This document shows, piece after piece, positions 34,587 to 41,733 of a DNA stretch of 64,000 nt (position 1 is its first letter; each line of letters opens with the position of its first letter). Position numbers and translations under genes: made by a program. Source of the DNA: Mucilaginibacter corticis. Its GTDB lineage: Bacteria; Bacteroidota; Bacteroidia; Sphingobacteriales; Sphingobacteriaceae. Location: assembly GCF_007558865.1 (NCBI RefSeq), contig NZ_VLPK01000001.1:1116001-1180000 (forward strand), in the 5' to 3' direction. Below the pieces are notes generated by a model. That model ran no database searches. It was not told the DNA's origin and worked only from the letters and a program-made list of their open reading frames with translations.

Positions 34587-35534
34587 TTAATCCTTTTTGC
34601 CTTTGACTTTGTCAGATTGCAAAAGGTTTAAACTCATCATTTCTTTCATGGTTTGGTGCATGGCGTCGGTTGATCCATCAAGGAAGATCACGTTGCCTTC
34701 AGAGTTTTCGGCGAAGTGTTTTATAGATTCTGTCCACATGGTAAACAATATTACCGATGTATCCATATGTGCGGTTTCCATTTCTTTAGCAGCTACGGTC
34801 ATACCCTTGGCCACCTCCTGCCTGAACAGTGCCACACCCTGCCCGCGTAACTGCGATGCCTGGCGCTCGGCCTCGGCAGAAATTTTGATCGCGTTACCTT
34901 CGGCTTCGGCAGCCTTTGTTTTGGTGATCAGTAAGGCCTGGCCTTCGTTCTCGGCAGCGGCTTTTAAGTTATTTGATGCCACAACCTGGCTCATTGATTT
35001 CATGATCACATCGTCAAACGTAATGTCATTCAGTTGCAGGTCCTGCAGGTGATAGCCCCAGGTTTCCAGGATCTGGTCAAGCTGCTCTTTTACATGCTCA
35101 ACAATATCTCGCCTTAATATCAATACCTCTGATTGCCTTTTGGTGGCCACAAAGGCGCGAATAGAGCCCTCTACCGTACGAATAAGCGCTTGCATAAGGT
35201 TACGTTCATCAACAAATTTAAAGGCCACGTTCTTGATGGTTTCTTCCTGCTGATCTAATACCGAGTACAACAGCATGGCCTTAAAATACACGTTGGCCTG
35301 GTCGAACGTTACAGCCTGGAACTCCAGTTCGACAGAACGGTTCTGGATAGATATTTTAGAATAGATGGATTCAACAAGCGGGATCTTGAAATTCAAGCCC
35401 GGGGTTAAAATGCGACGGTATTTACCAAATACGGTAATTACAGCAATAGTGCCTTGTTTAACCGTCACAAATGACGATAAAACAACTACTAATAAAATGA
35501 AAACTATTAAGAATGTAACTACCTGAGCTGCCAT
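34587..35534 (-). CDS. SPFH/band 7 domain membrane protein
   Basis: Membrane-anchored scaffold of the stomatin/prohibitin/flotillin family; such proteins form large rings and often regulate membrane proteases. The 315 residues comprise one N-terminal helix (VVTFLIVFILLVVVLSSFV), the band 7 domain (TVKQGTIAVITVFGKYRRIL, then GLNFKIPLVESIYSKISIQ and LQLNDITFDD) and an Ala/Glu-rich coiled coil (AAENEGQALLITKTKAAEAEGNAIKISAEAERQ) before a variable tail. A damaged copy of its first codons is found at 36069-36188. The DUF922 gene follows 14 bases downstream. Confidence 0.92.
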   Translation of the reverse strand: MAAQVVTFLIVFILLVVVLSSFVTVKQGTIAVITVFGKYRRILTPGLNFKIPLVESIYSKISIQNRSVELEFQAVTFDQANVYFKAMLLYSVLDQQEETIKNVAFKFVDERNLMQALIRTVEGSIRAFVATKRQSEVLILRRDIVEHVKEQLDQILETWGYHLQDLQLNDITFDDVIMKSMSQVVASNNLKAAAENEGQALLITKTKAAEAEGNAIKISAEAERQASQLRGQGVALFRQEVAKGMTVAAKEMETAHMDTSVILFTMWTESIKHFAENSEGNVIFLDGSTDAMHQTMKEMMSLNLLQSDKVKGKKD

Positions 35535-35617
35535 GAATGGTGATGTTTATATGTTGATAAGATTTAATAAATATAGGGCTATTTTTTTGGCGGGAATATT
35601 TGTTTTGCTAAAAACTA

Positions 35618-35639
35618 ATTGTAACTTCCCCGTTACAAT
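35618..35639. other. 8-bp perfect inverted repeat upstream of the SPFH gene
   Basis: ATTGTAAC/GTTACAAT with a 6-base centre, in the 266-base divergent region between the SPFH gene and a small membrane protein gene. It could be an operator or a small hairpin; nothing else in this gap is recognisable. Confidence 0.4.
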
Positions 35640-35800
35640 TATGCCCCACCCGGTGTGGATTTATGGGGACGTTTTACACAGTAAACGTTTCTTTTTATAA
35701 CCTATTTATACACGTTTTTGAACTTAAATTAAGCTTATACACGCAATGGTGTGCTATTTGTATATATGATATTAACTAATTAAAAACTATTAAACTAAAG

Positions 35801-35986
35801 ATGAACACAAAATCAAATTCTGGGCTTTCATTAACCGTTATCGGTATTAACGGTGTAACTTTTTCTACAGCAGGTTTATTAACACACGCAATAACTAAAG
35901 GCTTGTTTGAGGGGATAATATTGGCAAGTGTGGTTGTACTTGTTGCGGGTATAGCTATTTTACGCGGAGAAACAGCACATTCCTAA
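35801..35986 (+). CDS. small membrane protein (61 residues)
   Basis: Short hydrophobic protein with two predicted membrane helices (GLSLTVIGINGVTFSTAGLLT and GIILASVVVLVAGIAIL) joined by a short loop, and a short polar C-terminus. No family is recognised. It has its own strong terminator 26 bases downstream, which supports a real gene. It stands divergent from the SPFH gene; the same arrangement, SPFH start facing a 61-residue membrane protein, is repeated 600 bases further on. Confidence 0.6.
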   Translation: MNTKSNSGLSLTVIGINGVTFSTAGLLTHAITKGLFEGIILASVVVLVAGIAILRGETAHS

Positions 35987-36011
35987 TTTATAATTGATTA
36001 ATATAGTTTTT

Positions 36012-36044
36012 AAGTATCCGTTCCTCTAAGACGGATACTTTTTT
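36012..36044 (+). terminator. terminator after the small membrane protein
   Basis: Perfect 10-bp stem AAGTATCCGT/ACGGATACTT (36012-36021 with 36031-36040), 9-base loop, T6. Confidence 0.88.
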
Positions 36045-36068
36045 ATTGCCCTGTTTTTTCTGCGGATA

Positions 36069-36188
36069 TTATACCGGCCAGGTATAAGGTGATATTGCAA
36101 TAGTGCCCTGTTTTACAGTCATAAATGCTGAGAAAAGTATTATTAATACTATGAATAATAATATTAAAGTAGTTATCTGGCCTTGCAT
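36069..36188 (-). pseudogene. fossil N-terminus of a second SPFH gene
   Basis: Reading the minus strand from the ATG at 36188 gives 39 codons that match the start of the neighbouring SPFH protein: a hydrophobic helix (ITTLILLFIVLIILFSAFM) followed by TVKQGTIAI, then sequence unlike the family and a TAA at 36069. DNA similarity to 35440-35530 is also plain (GCAATAGTGCC, TGTTT, GTCA, AAATG). It is too short to be functional and is best explained as the remnant of a duplicated and deleted gene. Confidence 0.75.
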
Positions 36189-36279
36189 TTATATATAATT
36201 TAAGTTATAGGTTAGTTGTTAAGGTTAATTGGATTGTTATTTGTTCTAAAACTAACGGATAACTTTTTAGAAATAACCT

Positions 36280-36465
36280 ATGAATGTAAAACGAATATTT
36301 GGTACAATACTTACAATTTTGGGCATTATTGGCCTTATTTATACCGGCATAGTAATTATACAGCGCGAAGGCAATGCGATAAATCTTACTGTGATAGGCG
36401 CAATAAGCCTTATCTTTTTTTTAACGGGGATTAGCCTGGTGCGTAACACCAAGGACGAGGCTTAG
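36280..36465 (+). CDS. small membrane protein (61 residues)
   Basis: Hydrophobic protein with two predicted helices (IFGTILTILGIIGLIYTGIVI and LTVIGAISLIFFLTGISLV) and a charged end (RNTKDEA). It resembles widespread small Bacteroidota membrane proteins of unknown role; apart from the shared block LTVIG it is not clearly related to the 61-residue protein at 35801. Its TAG stop abuts the CapA-like gene's stop codon on the other strand with no base between them. Confidence 0.65.
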   Translation: MNVKRIFGTILTILGIIGLIYTGIVIIQREGNAINLTVIGAISLIFFLTGISLVRNTKDEA

Positions 36466-37590
36466 CTAGTTTATAAAGGTAAGCATTCCGGTCTCTGAAA
36501 TAGACAACTTATTATCCGGAAAATCAGTTTCGGTAAGCAATTTTATTCTTGCTGCCGCCCTGTCAAGGCTGTCTATCAGTAATCCCGTTTCATGCGATTG
36601 TTTAACAGATATGATCTGTGCTTTCAAGAACTCTCCTTTCCGGTTAACATGCACCTTTAATAAAGGCGCTATACCGCATATGCTGGCAATGCTTACACAT
36701 TTATAGGTGCAAAAGTTCCCCAAACTGTAGGCTATCAGCCGGTTTTTGTATAATTCCATAGCCCGGCTAACATGCGGCCCGTTCCCGAAGATCAGATCTG
36801 CACCATTATCAACAGCATTGTGGGCAAATGCGTAAACATTGCCCCGTTTTTCGCCGATGTATGATTCATGTGCTTTTGTAACATGCTCAAAAGCGGGTCC
36901 CTCGCCGCCGCCATGAAATGAAACGATCACAATATCGCATTGCTGCTTCAGGTCGCTGATGATCCGCCCTGCTCCGCGCAGGTCAAAGATGGATACGGTA
37001 TTACTGTTGGGCGCAAATGCGCAGAAGCCATATTTAATTCCTTTTACCGTAAATATCACAGATGGGTGATCCAGCAATCCGGCGTAGTGTATGCCGCAGC
37101 TATCTAAAGTAGCGGTGGTACTTATGCGCCCTGTTTTGTCAAAATCGTTGATATGATTATTGGCCAGGCTCAAAACATTAAAACCGGCATCCTTTAATAC
37201 CCGGCCGTTATCTACCGGCATTCTGAATAAGTATGATTTGGATCTCTGATGTAATTTAAAATTGGCGGGTAATCCATTATTGAGCAATACACCCTCTAGA
37301 TTACCAAAGGTAACGTCTGCGCTTTGCAGGTATTTAACCACATATGTAAAGCTGTTTTTACCGCTGTCGGGTTGTAAGGTACTATTGGTAGGATAAGAAG
37401 TCCCCAGCATAATGTCACCAACAGCCGCTATGCAAATAGAATCGGGCACTACTGGCTTGTAGGGTATCTCAATATATTTTTTAGGAAGTTGTTTTTTAGG
37501 AACCTGGTTTATAGCCCCGGTCTCGTTTTGCTGACATGACTGCGATGCAAACAGTAATGTTATTATAAATGCAGCAAAACGTATTTTCAT
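36466..37590 (-). CDS. CapA-family lipoprotein (poly-gamma-glutamate biosynthesis-like)
   Basis: Predicted calcineurin-fold protein of the PGA_cap family; relatives act in poly-glutamate capsule anchoring, but many Bacteroidota members have no known substrate. From the ATG at 37590 (374 residues) there is a lipoprotein signal FIITLLFASQSC. The metal-binding blocks are AAVGDIMLGTSYP, VTFGNLEGVLL, NVLSLANNHINDFDKTG, IVSFHGGGEGP and LIFGNGPHVSRAMELY. A longer frame from 37611 is rejected because its first codons (RGFFFA) are encoded by the terminator of the upstream gene. It lies downstream of the NlpC/P60 gene. Confidence 0.85.
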   Translation of the reverse strand: MKIRFAAFIITLLFASQSCQQNETGAINQVPKKQLPKKYIEIPYKPVVPDSICIAAVGDIMLGTSYPTNSTLQPDSGKNSFTYVVKYLQSADVTFGNLEGVLLNNGLPANFKLHQRSKSYLFRMPVDNGRVLKDAGFNVLSLANNHINDFDKTGRISTTATLDSCGIHYAGLLDHPSVIFTVKGIKYGFCAFAPNSNTVSIFDLRGAGRIISDLKQQCDIVIVSFHGGGEGPAFEHVTKAHESYIGEKRGNVYAFAHNAVDNGADLIFGNGPHVSRAMELYKNRLIAYSLGNFCTYKCVSIASICGIAPLLKVHVNRKGEFLKAQIISVKQSHETGLLIDSLDRAAARIKLLTETDFPDNKLSISETGMLTFIN

Positions 37591-37593
37591 AGC

Positions 37594-37624
37594 AAAAAAA
37601 AATCCTCTCATAAAATGAAAGGAT
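37594..37624 (-). terminator. terminator between the NlpC/P60 and CapA-like genes
   Basis: On the minus strand: ATCCTTTCAT/ATGAGAGGAT stem (37624-37615 with 37611-37602; nine pairs plus one G-T), 3-base loop and a run of T immediately after. It lies between the two genes and shows where the CapA-like gene must start. Confidence 0.8.
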
Positions 37625-37637
37625 CTGTTTAAATTCT

Positions 37638-38225
37638 TTATTCTGCCGGTGGCGTGTCTCCATTGTCGGCCGTCGTCGGCAGGTCTTTCTTAAAGGCTTC
37701 CAATACGCGGCCGCCTTTGTAAAAATACCTGCTATAATAAGCGTCGTCAAGGTTGCTGATGGCAACACCTCTTAAAGAGGCATGTGCAAACCTGCCATCG
37801 CCTAAATAAATACCAATGTGCGATATGCTGCGGCTATGGATCTTAAAGAAAACCAAATCACCTTCTTTCAGGTCGTCTTTACTAACCGGGCTAACCATGC
37901 TGAAAATATCGCGCGAGTTACGTTTGATATCAAGGTTAAAAACCTGGTCATATAGCTGTTTTGTAAATGCAGAGCAATCAACACCTTTTTTTGAATTACC
38001 GCCGAAACGATAAGGGGTGCCTATCCAGTCATAAACAAAACTAAAAAGTTTCATGTTTGATGTTGCCGATACAGCAACGTGCATAATTTGCGAGAGGTAA
38101 TCTTTTGCTAAGCTTTCTTCTTCGTCCGGTGCCTTGTCAGTAGCTTGACTTGGAACGGTTTTTGTTTGTGCCTGTACGGCTAAAACGCTGAAAAATAAGG
38201 CTATTGCCAGTATTGTTTTCTTCAT
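37638..38225 (-). CDS. NlpC/P60 family peptidoglycan hydrolase
   Basis: Secreted cysteine peptidase that probably cuts stem peptides in the cell wall. The 195 residues begin with a signal peptide (KKTILAIALFFSVLAVQAQ). The NlpC/P60 domain shows YDWIGTPYRFGGNSKKGVDCSAFTKQL-type sequence with the catalytic Cys in GVDCSAF, the His in SHIGIYLGDGRFAHAS and a third polar residue after it. No cell-wall binding domain is attached. The tail is acidic and low complexity. It has a well-formed promoter and its own terminator. Confidence 0.93.
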   Translation of the reverse strand: MKKTILAIALFFSVLAVQAQTKTVPSQATDKAPDEEESLAKDYLSQIMHVAVSATSNMKLFSFVYDWIGTPYRFGGNSKKGVDCSAFTKQLYDQVFNLDIKRNSRDIFSMVSPVSKDDLKEGDLVFFKIHSRSISHIGIYLGDGRFAHASLRGVAISNLDDAYYSRYFYKGGRVLEAFKKDLPTTADNGDTPPAE

Positions 38226-38297
38226 CTAATCCTTGTTTCGTTCTCGTTTAACGGACAAACTGTCCATTATGTTACACATATTCGATAAGGCTGGTCA

Positions 38298-38327
38298 CAA
38301 AACTATCCATTTTTTTGGGAAACACAA
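38298..38327 (-). promoter_or_regulatory. promoter of the NlpC/P60 gene
   Basis: Minus strand TTG (38327-38325), 19-base spacer, TAGTTTTG (38305-38298); consensus match in both boxes, about 72 bases before the start codon. Confidence 0.6.
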
Positions 38328-38560
38328 ATAAATGTCATTTTTTTATTGCAAAAGTAATTCTCCACTGTTGATAACAAAATTGTAGCGCAATGATTAAAGA
38401 TTTGTATAACAGCTTAAGTTTAAACGTTGAAAATCAGGCGCGAAGTGTAATGCCCACTATCCAAAACTAATGCATTTAATCAGTTATTCTAACCAATCAT
38501 CAACCTTTGATCACTAATCTTTAAACACTAAATAAAACTTTAGCAACAAATCCGTTCATG
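38328..38560. other. non-coding part of the NlpC-pdhA divergent region
   Basis: No reading frame, RNA or strong palindrome was found. The right part (near 38495-38535) contains CCAATCATCAAC and GATCACTAATCTTTAAAC, which are words of the intergenic element family, possibly a degraded copy. Confidence 0.4.
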
Positions 38561-38592
38561 TTTCGATAATTTGCAAGATATAATTAGATTTG
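38561..38592 (+). promoter_or_regulatory. promoter of pdhA
   Basis: TAGATTTG (38585-38592) is an exact TAnnTTTG box, with TTT at 38561-38563 in the -33 position (21-base spacer), 30 bases before the ATG. Confidence 0.55.
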
Positions 38593-38622
38593 CGCATTCT
38601 ACATAAAAAGATTGTTTGACAA

Positions 38623-39618
38623 ATGAGTTCAATCGAAATAAATAAAGACACCTACTTAATGTGGTACGAGTCTATGCTTTTGATGCGCAAGTTCGAGGAA
38701 AAAGCAGGACAATTATACGGTCAGCAAAAAATAAGGGGCTTTTGCCACTTATACATTGGCCAGGAAGCCGTATTGGCCGGCGCTATGTCTGTGTTAAAGC
38801 AGGAAGATAGTATGATCACTGCTTATCGTGATCACGCCCATGCCATCGCCAAAGGCGTAACCTCAAAATCGATCATGGCCGAGCTTTATGGCAAGGCGAC
38901 TGGTTGCTCAAAAGGTAAAGGCGGTTCCATGCACATGTTTAGCAAAGAGAAACACTTTTACGGTGGCCATGGTATAGTAGGCGGCCAGATCCCTTTGGGT
39001 GCTGGTATTGCCTTTGCAGAAAAATTTAAAGGTACCGAGTTTGTTAACGTTGCCTACATGGGCGATGGTGCTGTACGCCAGGGTGCATTGAACGAAACCT
39101 TTAACATGGCCGCGTTATGGAAATTGCCGGTAATATTTATTTGCGAGAACAATGGCTACGCTATGGGTACCTCGGTTGAGCGTACTACCATACAAACTGA
39201 TATTTATAAACTGGGCTTGCCTTATGGTATCCCTTCATCAGCTGTTGACGGTATGGACCCGGTAGCGGTACACAACGCGATGGACGAGGCGGTACAACGC
39301 GCACGTAAAGGCGAAGGCCCTACCTTCCTTGAAATGCGTACTTACCGTTACAAAGGCCACTCGATGTCCGATCCGCAGAAGTACCGTACAAAAGAAGAGC
39401 TGGAAAGCTATAAAGCCAAAGACCCTATTGAAGCCATTAAATTAGCTATCGAAAAAAATAAGTATGCTGATGAGAAATGGTTTGAAGAGATCGAAGCTAA
39501 AATAAAAGCCGAGGTTGACGAAGCAGTTCAATTTGCAGAGGAATCACCATGGCCGGAAGCATCAGAATTATATACTGATGTTTATGTACAAAAAGATTAC
39601 CCGTATATCAGGGACTAA
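38623..39618 (+). CDS. pdhA: pyruvate dehydrogenase E1 component, alpha subunit
   Basis: Thiamine diphosphate-binding subunit of the E1 decarboxylase of the pyruvate dehydrogenase complex. The 331-residue protein is the heterotetrameric type: MLLMRKFEEKAGQLYGQQKIRGFCHLYIGQEA, YRDHAHAIAKG, GKGGSMHMFS, the ThDP motif MGDGAVRQGALNETFNMAALW...CENN, and RTYRYKGHSMSDPQKYR. The beta subunit gene, usually next door, is not here: the following gene is the E2 subunit. pdhB must be elsewhere in the genome if the complex is complete. Confidence 0.95.
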   Translation: MSSIEINKDTYLMWYESMLLMRKFEEKAGQLYGQQKIRGFCHLYIGQEAVLAGAMSVLKQEDSMITAYRDHAHAIAKGVTSKSIMAELYGKATGCSKGKGGSMHMFSKEKHFYGGHGIVGGQIPLGAGIAFAEKFKGTEFVNVAYMGDGAVRQGALNETFNMAALWKLPVIFICENNGYAMGTSVERTTIQTDIYKLGLPYGIPSSAVDGMDPVAVHNAMDEAVQRARKGEGPTFLEMRTYRYKGHSMSDPQKYRTKEELESYKAKDPIEAIKLAIEKNKYADEKWFEEIEAKIKAEVDEAVQFAEESPWPEASELYTDVYVQKDYPYIRD

Positions 39619-39625
39619 TTTTAGC

Positions 39626-39757
39626 CAATTATTGAATTAATGAATTGTTGATTTATTGAATTAAATCACGGAAACCAGGAAAACATCCCAAAGCATCATT
39701 ATTCAATAATAGTTTAATTAATCAATAACTCAATAATTAGATAATTCAATAACTAAT
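39626..39757. repeat. word-repeat element (AATTCAATAATTC type) between pdhA and pdhC
   Basis: Left half ATTATTGAATTAATGAATTG and right half AATCAATAACTCAATAATTA are imperfect reverse complements built from TTGAATTA / CAATAATT words, filling the gap between the two genes. A related element is at 59.45 kb. Confidence 0.75.
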
Positions 39758-39760
39758 ATA

Positions 39761-41404
39761 ATGGCCGAAGTAGTTAAAATGCCAAAAATGAGCGATACCA
39801 TGACTGATGGTGTAGTAGCGAAATGGCATAAAAAAGTTGGGGATAAAGTAAAATCAGGCGATGTGCTGGCCGAGATCGAGACAGACAAAGCCACCATGGA
39901 TTTTGAATCGTACCAGGATGGTGTATTGCTATACATCGGCGTGGAAGAAGGAAAATCTGTACCTGTTGATGAAGTAATTGCTGTTTTAGGTAAAGAAGGC
40001 GAAGATTATAAAACTGCTTTAAGCGCTACAGCTGCGCCTGCAGCAGCCGAAGAAAAAGCGGCGGCACCTGTTGCTGATAAAGCACCTGCTGCAACGCCTG
40101 CTCCTGCTGCCAAAGTTGATACATCAAACATCCCTGCAACAGTGATCCGTATGCCGGCACTGAGCGATACCATGACCGAGGGTATCATTAACAAATGGAA
40201 CTTTAAAGTTGGCGATAAAGTAAAATCAGACGACTCGTTAGCTGACGTAGAAACCGACAAAGCTACCATGGAAGTGGTAGGTTACGAAGCCGGTACACTA
40301 TTATATATTGGCCCTAAAGAAGGCGAAGCCGCTCCTGTTAACGGAATTATTGCTATTGTAGGTAAAGAAGGAACTGATATTACCCCTTTATTGCAAGACG
40401 CCCCTGCCGCGACAGAAGCTAAACCTGCTGAAGCAGCAACATCTGCACCTGCCGCCGCAAGCGCTCCTGTCGAAGAGGAAGCAGAAGTGAGCCACAGTGA
40501 TGGCCGCGTAAAGGCATCGCCGCTGGCACGTAAAATAGCCAAAGAAAAAGGAATAGATATCAATGCGGTTAAAGGCAGCGCCGAAGGTGGCCGTATTGTT
40601 AAAAAAGATATTGAAGACTTTAAGCCGGGCGAAGCAAAACCTGCTGCAGCTGCCGAAAGCGCTCCTGCATCAGCACCGTCTAAAGCGGCTGCCCCGGTAA
40701 CTTTGCCAACCTTTATAGGCGAAGAGAAATTTACCGAGAAACCGGTTACCCAGATGCGCAAGGTTATTGCCAAGCGTTTATCTGAAAGCTTGTTTACCGC
40801 GCCGCATTTCTATGTTACCATGTCTATAGATATGGACCAGGCTATTGCTGCCCGTAACAAGATCAACGAGGTTGCCCCGGTTAAGATCTCATTTAATGAT
40901 TTCGTATTAAAGGCTTGTGCTATCGCATTAAAACAACACCCTACCATTAACTCATCATGGCTTGGCGATAAGATCCGCACTAACGAGCATATTCATATTG
41001 GTGTTGCTGTTGCAGTTGACGAAGGCTTGCTGGTACCAGTTATCCGCTTTGCTGACGGTAAATCATTAAGCCATATCTCTGTAGAGGTTAAAGATTTTGC
41101 ACAACGTGCAAAAGCCAAAAAACTGCAGCCTGCAGATTGGGAAGGTTCAACCTTCACCATATCAAACTTAGGTATGTTTGGTGTTGACGAATTTACCGCT
41201 ATCATTAACCCGCCTGATGCATGTATCCTGGCCGTTAGCGGTATCCAGGCTGTGCCTGTAGTTAAAAACGGTGCGGTTGTGCCGGGCAATATCATGAAGG
41301 TAACCTTAAGCTGTGATCACCGCGTGGTTGACGGCGCATCAGGTGCAGCCTTCCTGCAAACCCTTAAATCATTATTAGAAGAGCCGGTAAGGCTGTTGAT
41401 ATAA
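39761..41404 (+). CDS. pdhC: pyruvate dehydrogenase E2 (dihydrolipoamide acetyltransferase), two lipoyl domains
   Basis: Core of the pyruvate dehydrogenase complex; carries acetyl groups on lipoyl lysines and passes them to CoA. The 547 residues comprise lipoyl domain 1 (Lys43 in ETDKATMDFE), an Ala/Pro-rich linker, lipoyl domain 2 (Lys167 in ETDKATMEVV), another Ala/Pro linker, a peripheral subunit-binding domain (VKASPLARKIAKEKGIDI) and the catalytic domain with VTMSIDMDQAIAARNKINE and DHRVVDGASGAAFL near the end. The strong resemblance of the two lipoyl domains indicates internal duplication. Tail VRLLI matches E2 proteins. It follows pdhA directly; E3 and E1-beta are absent from the window. 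Confidence 0.96.
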   Translation: MAEVVKMPKMSDTMTDGVVAKWHKKVGDKVKSGDVLAEIETDKATMDFESYQDGVLLYIGVEEGKSVPVDEVIAVLGKEGEDYKTALSATAAPAAAEEKAAAPVADKAPAATPAPAAKVDTSNIPATVIRMPALSDTMTEGIINKWNFKVGDKVKSDDSLADVETDKATMEVVGYEAGTLLYIGPKEGEAAPVNGIIAIVGKEGTDITPLLQDAPAATEAKPAEAATSAPAAASAPVEEEAEVSHSDGRVKASPLARKIAKEKGIDINAVKGSAEGGRIVKKDIEDFKPGEAKPAAAAESAPASAPSKAAAPVTLPTFIGEEKFTEKPVTQMRKVIAKRLSESLFTAPHFYVTMSIDMDQAIAARNKINEVAPVKISFNDFVLKACAIALKQHPTINSSWLGDKIRTNEHIHIGVAVAVDEGLLVPVIRFADGKSLSHISVEVKDFAQRAKAKKLQPADWEGSTFTISNLGMFGVDEFTAIINPPDACILAVSGIQAVPVVKNGAVVPGNIMKVTLSCDHRVVDGASGAAFLQTLKSLLEEPVRLLI

Positions 41405-41430
41405 TTTGGATTTCGGATATCGAATTTTCA

Positions 41431-41448
41431 TCCCGATAGCTATCGGGA
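41431..41448. repeat. 18-bp perfect palindrome
   Basis: TCCCGATAGCTATCGGGA is fully self-complementary and sits in a short ATTTCGGATATCGAATTTT context 26 bases after the pdhC stop. It may be part of a dispersed palindrome family. Confidence 0.7.
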
Positions 41449-41450
41449 TC

Positions 41451-41490
41451 GAATTTAAAGAGCGATGGGTTTATACTTATCGCTTTTTTT
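41451..41490 (+). terminator. terminator after pdhC
   Basis: Stem AGCGAT/ATCGCT (41461-41466 with 41479-41484), extendable through A/T pairs, followed by a T tract to 41490. Confidence 0.75.
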
Positions 41491-41507
41491 GTTTCTGTTA
41501 GGCTATT

Positions 41508-41537
41508 TTGGGCAATAGTTCAAAATTCTTATCTTTG
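41508..41537 (+). promoter_or_regulatory. promoter of the hflX leader
   Basis: TTG (41508-41510), a 19-base spacer and TATCTTTG (41530-41537): complete consensus match. The start codon is almost 200 bases away, so the transcript has a long leader. Confidence 0.7.
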
Positions 41538-41539
41538 CA

Positions 41540-41700
41540 GTCTAAATATTTCAATACCACACACTATGTGATTCTGACAGATAGACTATAGCTTATTTCA
41601 AATCGAAAACAATTCCGCTATATTCATCCCCGCATTATAGAGTTAATTAAAGCTGCTGCATTTAAATGGCAGACCTGTTACAACAGCTTATTGCTTTTTG
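41540..41700 (+). ncRNA. structured leader RNA or small RNA upstream of hflX (candidate)
   Basis: About 160 transcribed bases with several complementary segments: CACA...TGTG near 41560-41570 inside AGTCTA/TAGACT (41539-41544 with 41582-41587), ATAGC/GCTAT (around 41587-41620) and AAGCTG/CAGCTT (41650-41655 with 41684-41689), the last followed by a T5 run at 41694-41699 like a terminator. No reading frame fits. It may be a separate small RNA, a cis-regulator of hflX, or merely a leader; the family is not recognised. Confidence 0.35.
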
Positions 41701-41733
41701 TAACTTGGCATTCTGATTGATAAATCAACATTA

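Noticed and set aside
36216..36434. 72-codon plus-strand open frame overlapping the second small membrane protein
   Set aside because: Different frame from the hydrophobic 61-residue protein, Tyr/Asn-rich with no plausible features; considered a shadow.
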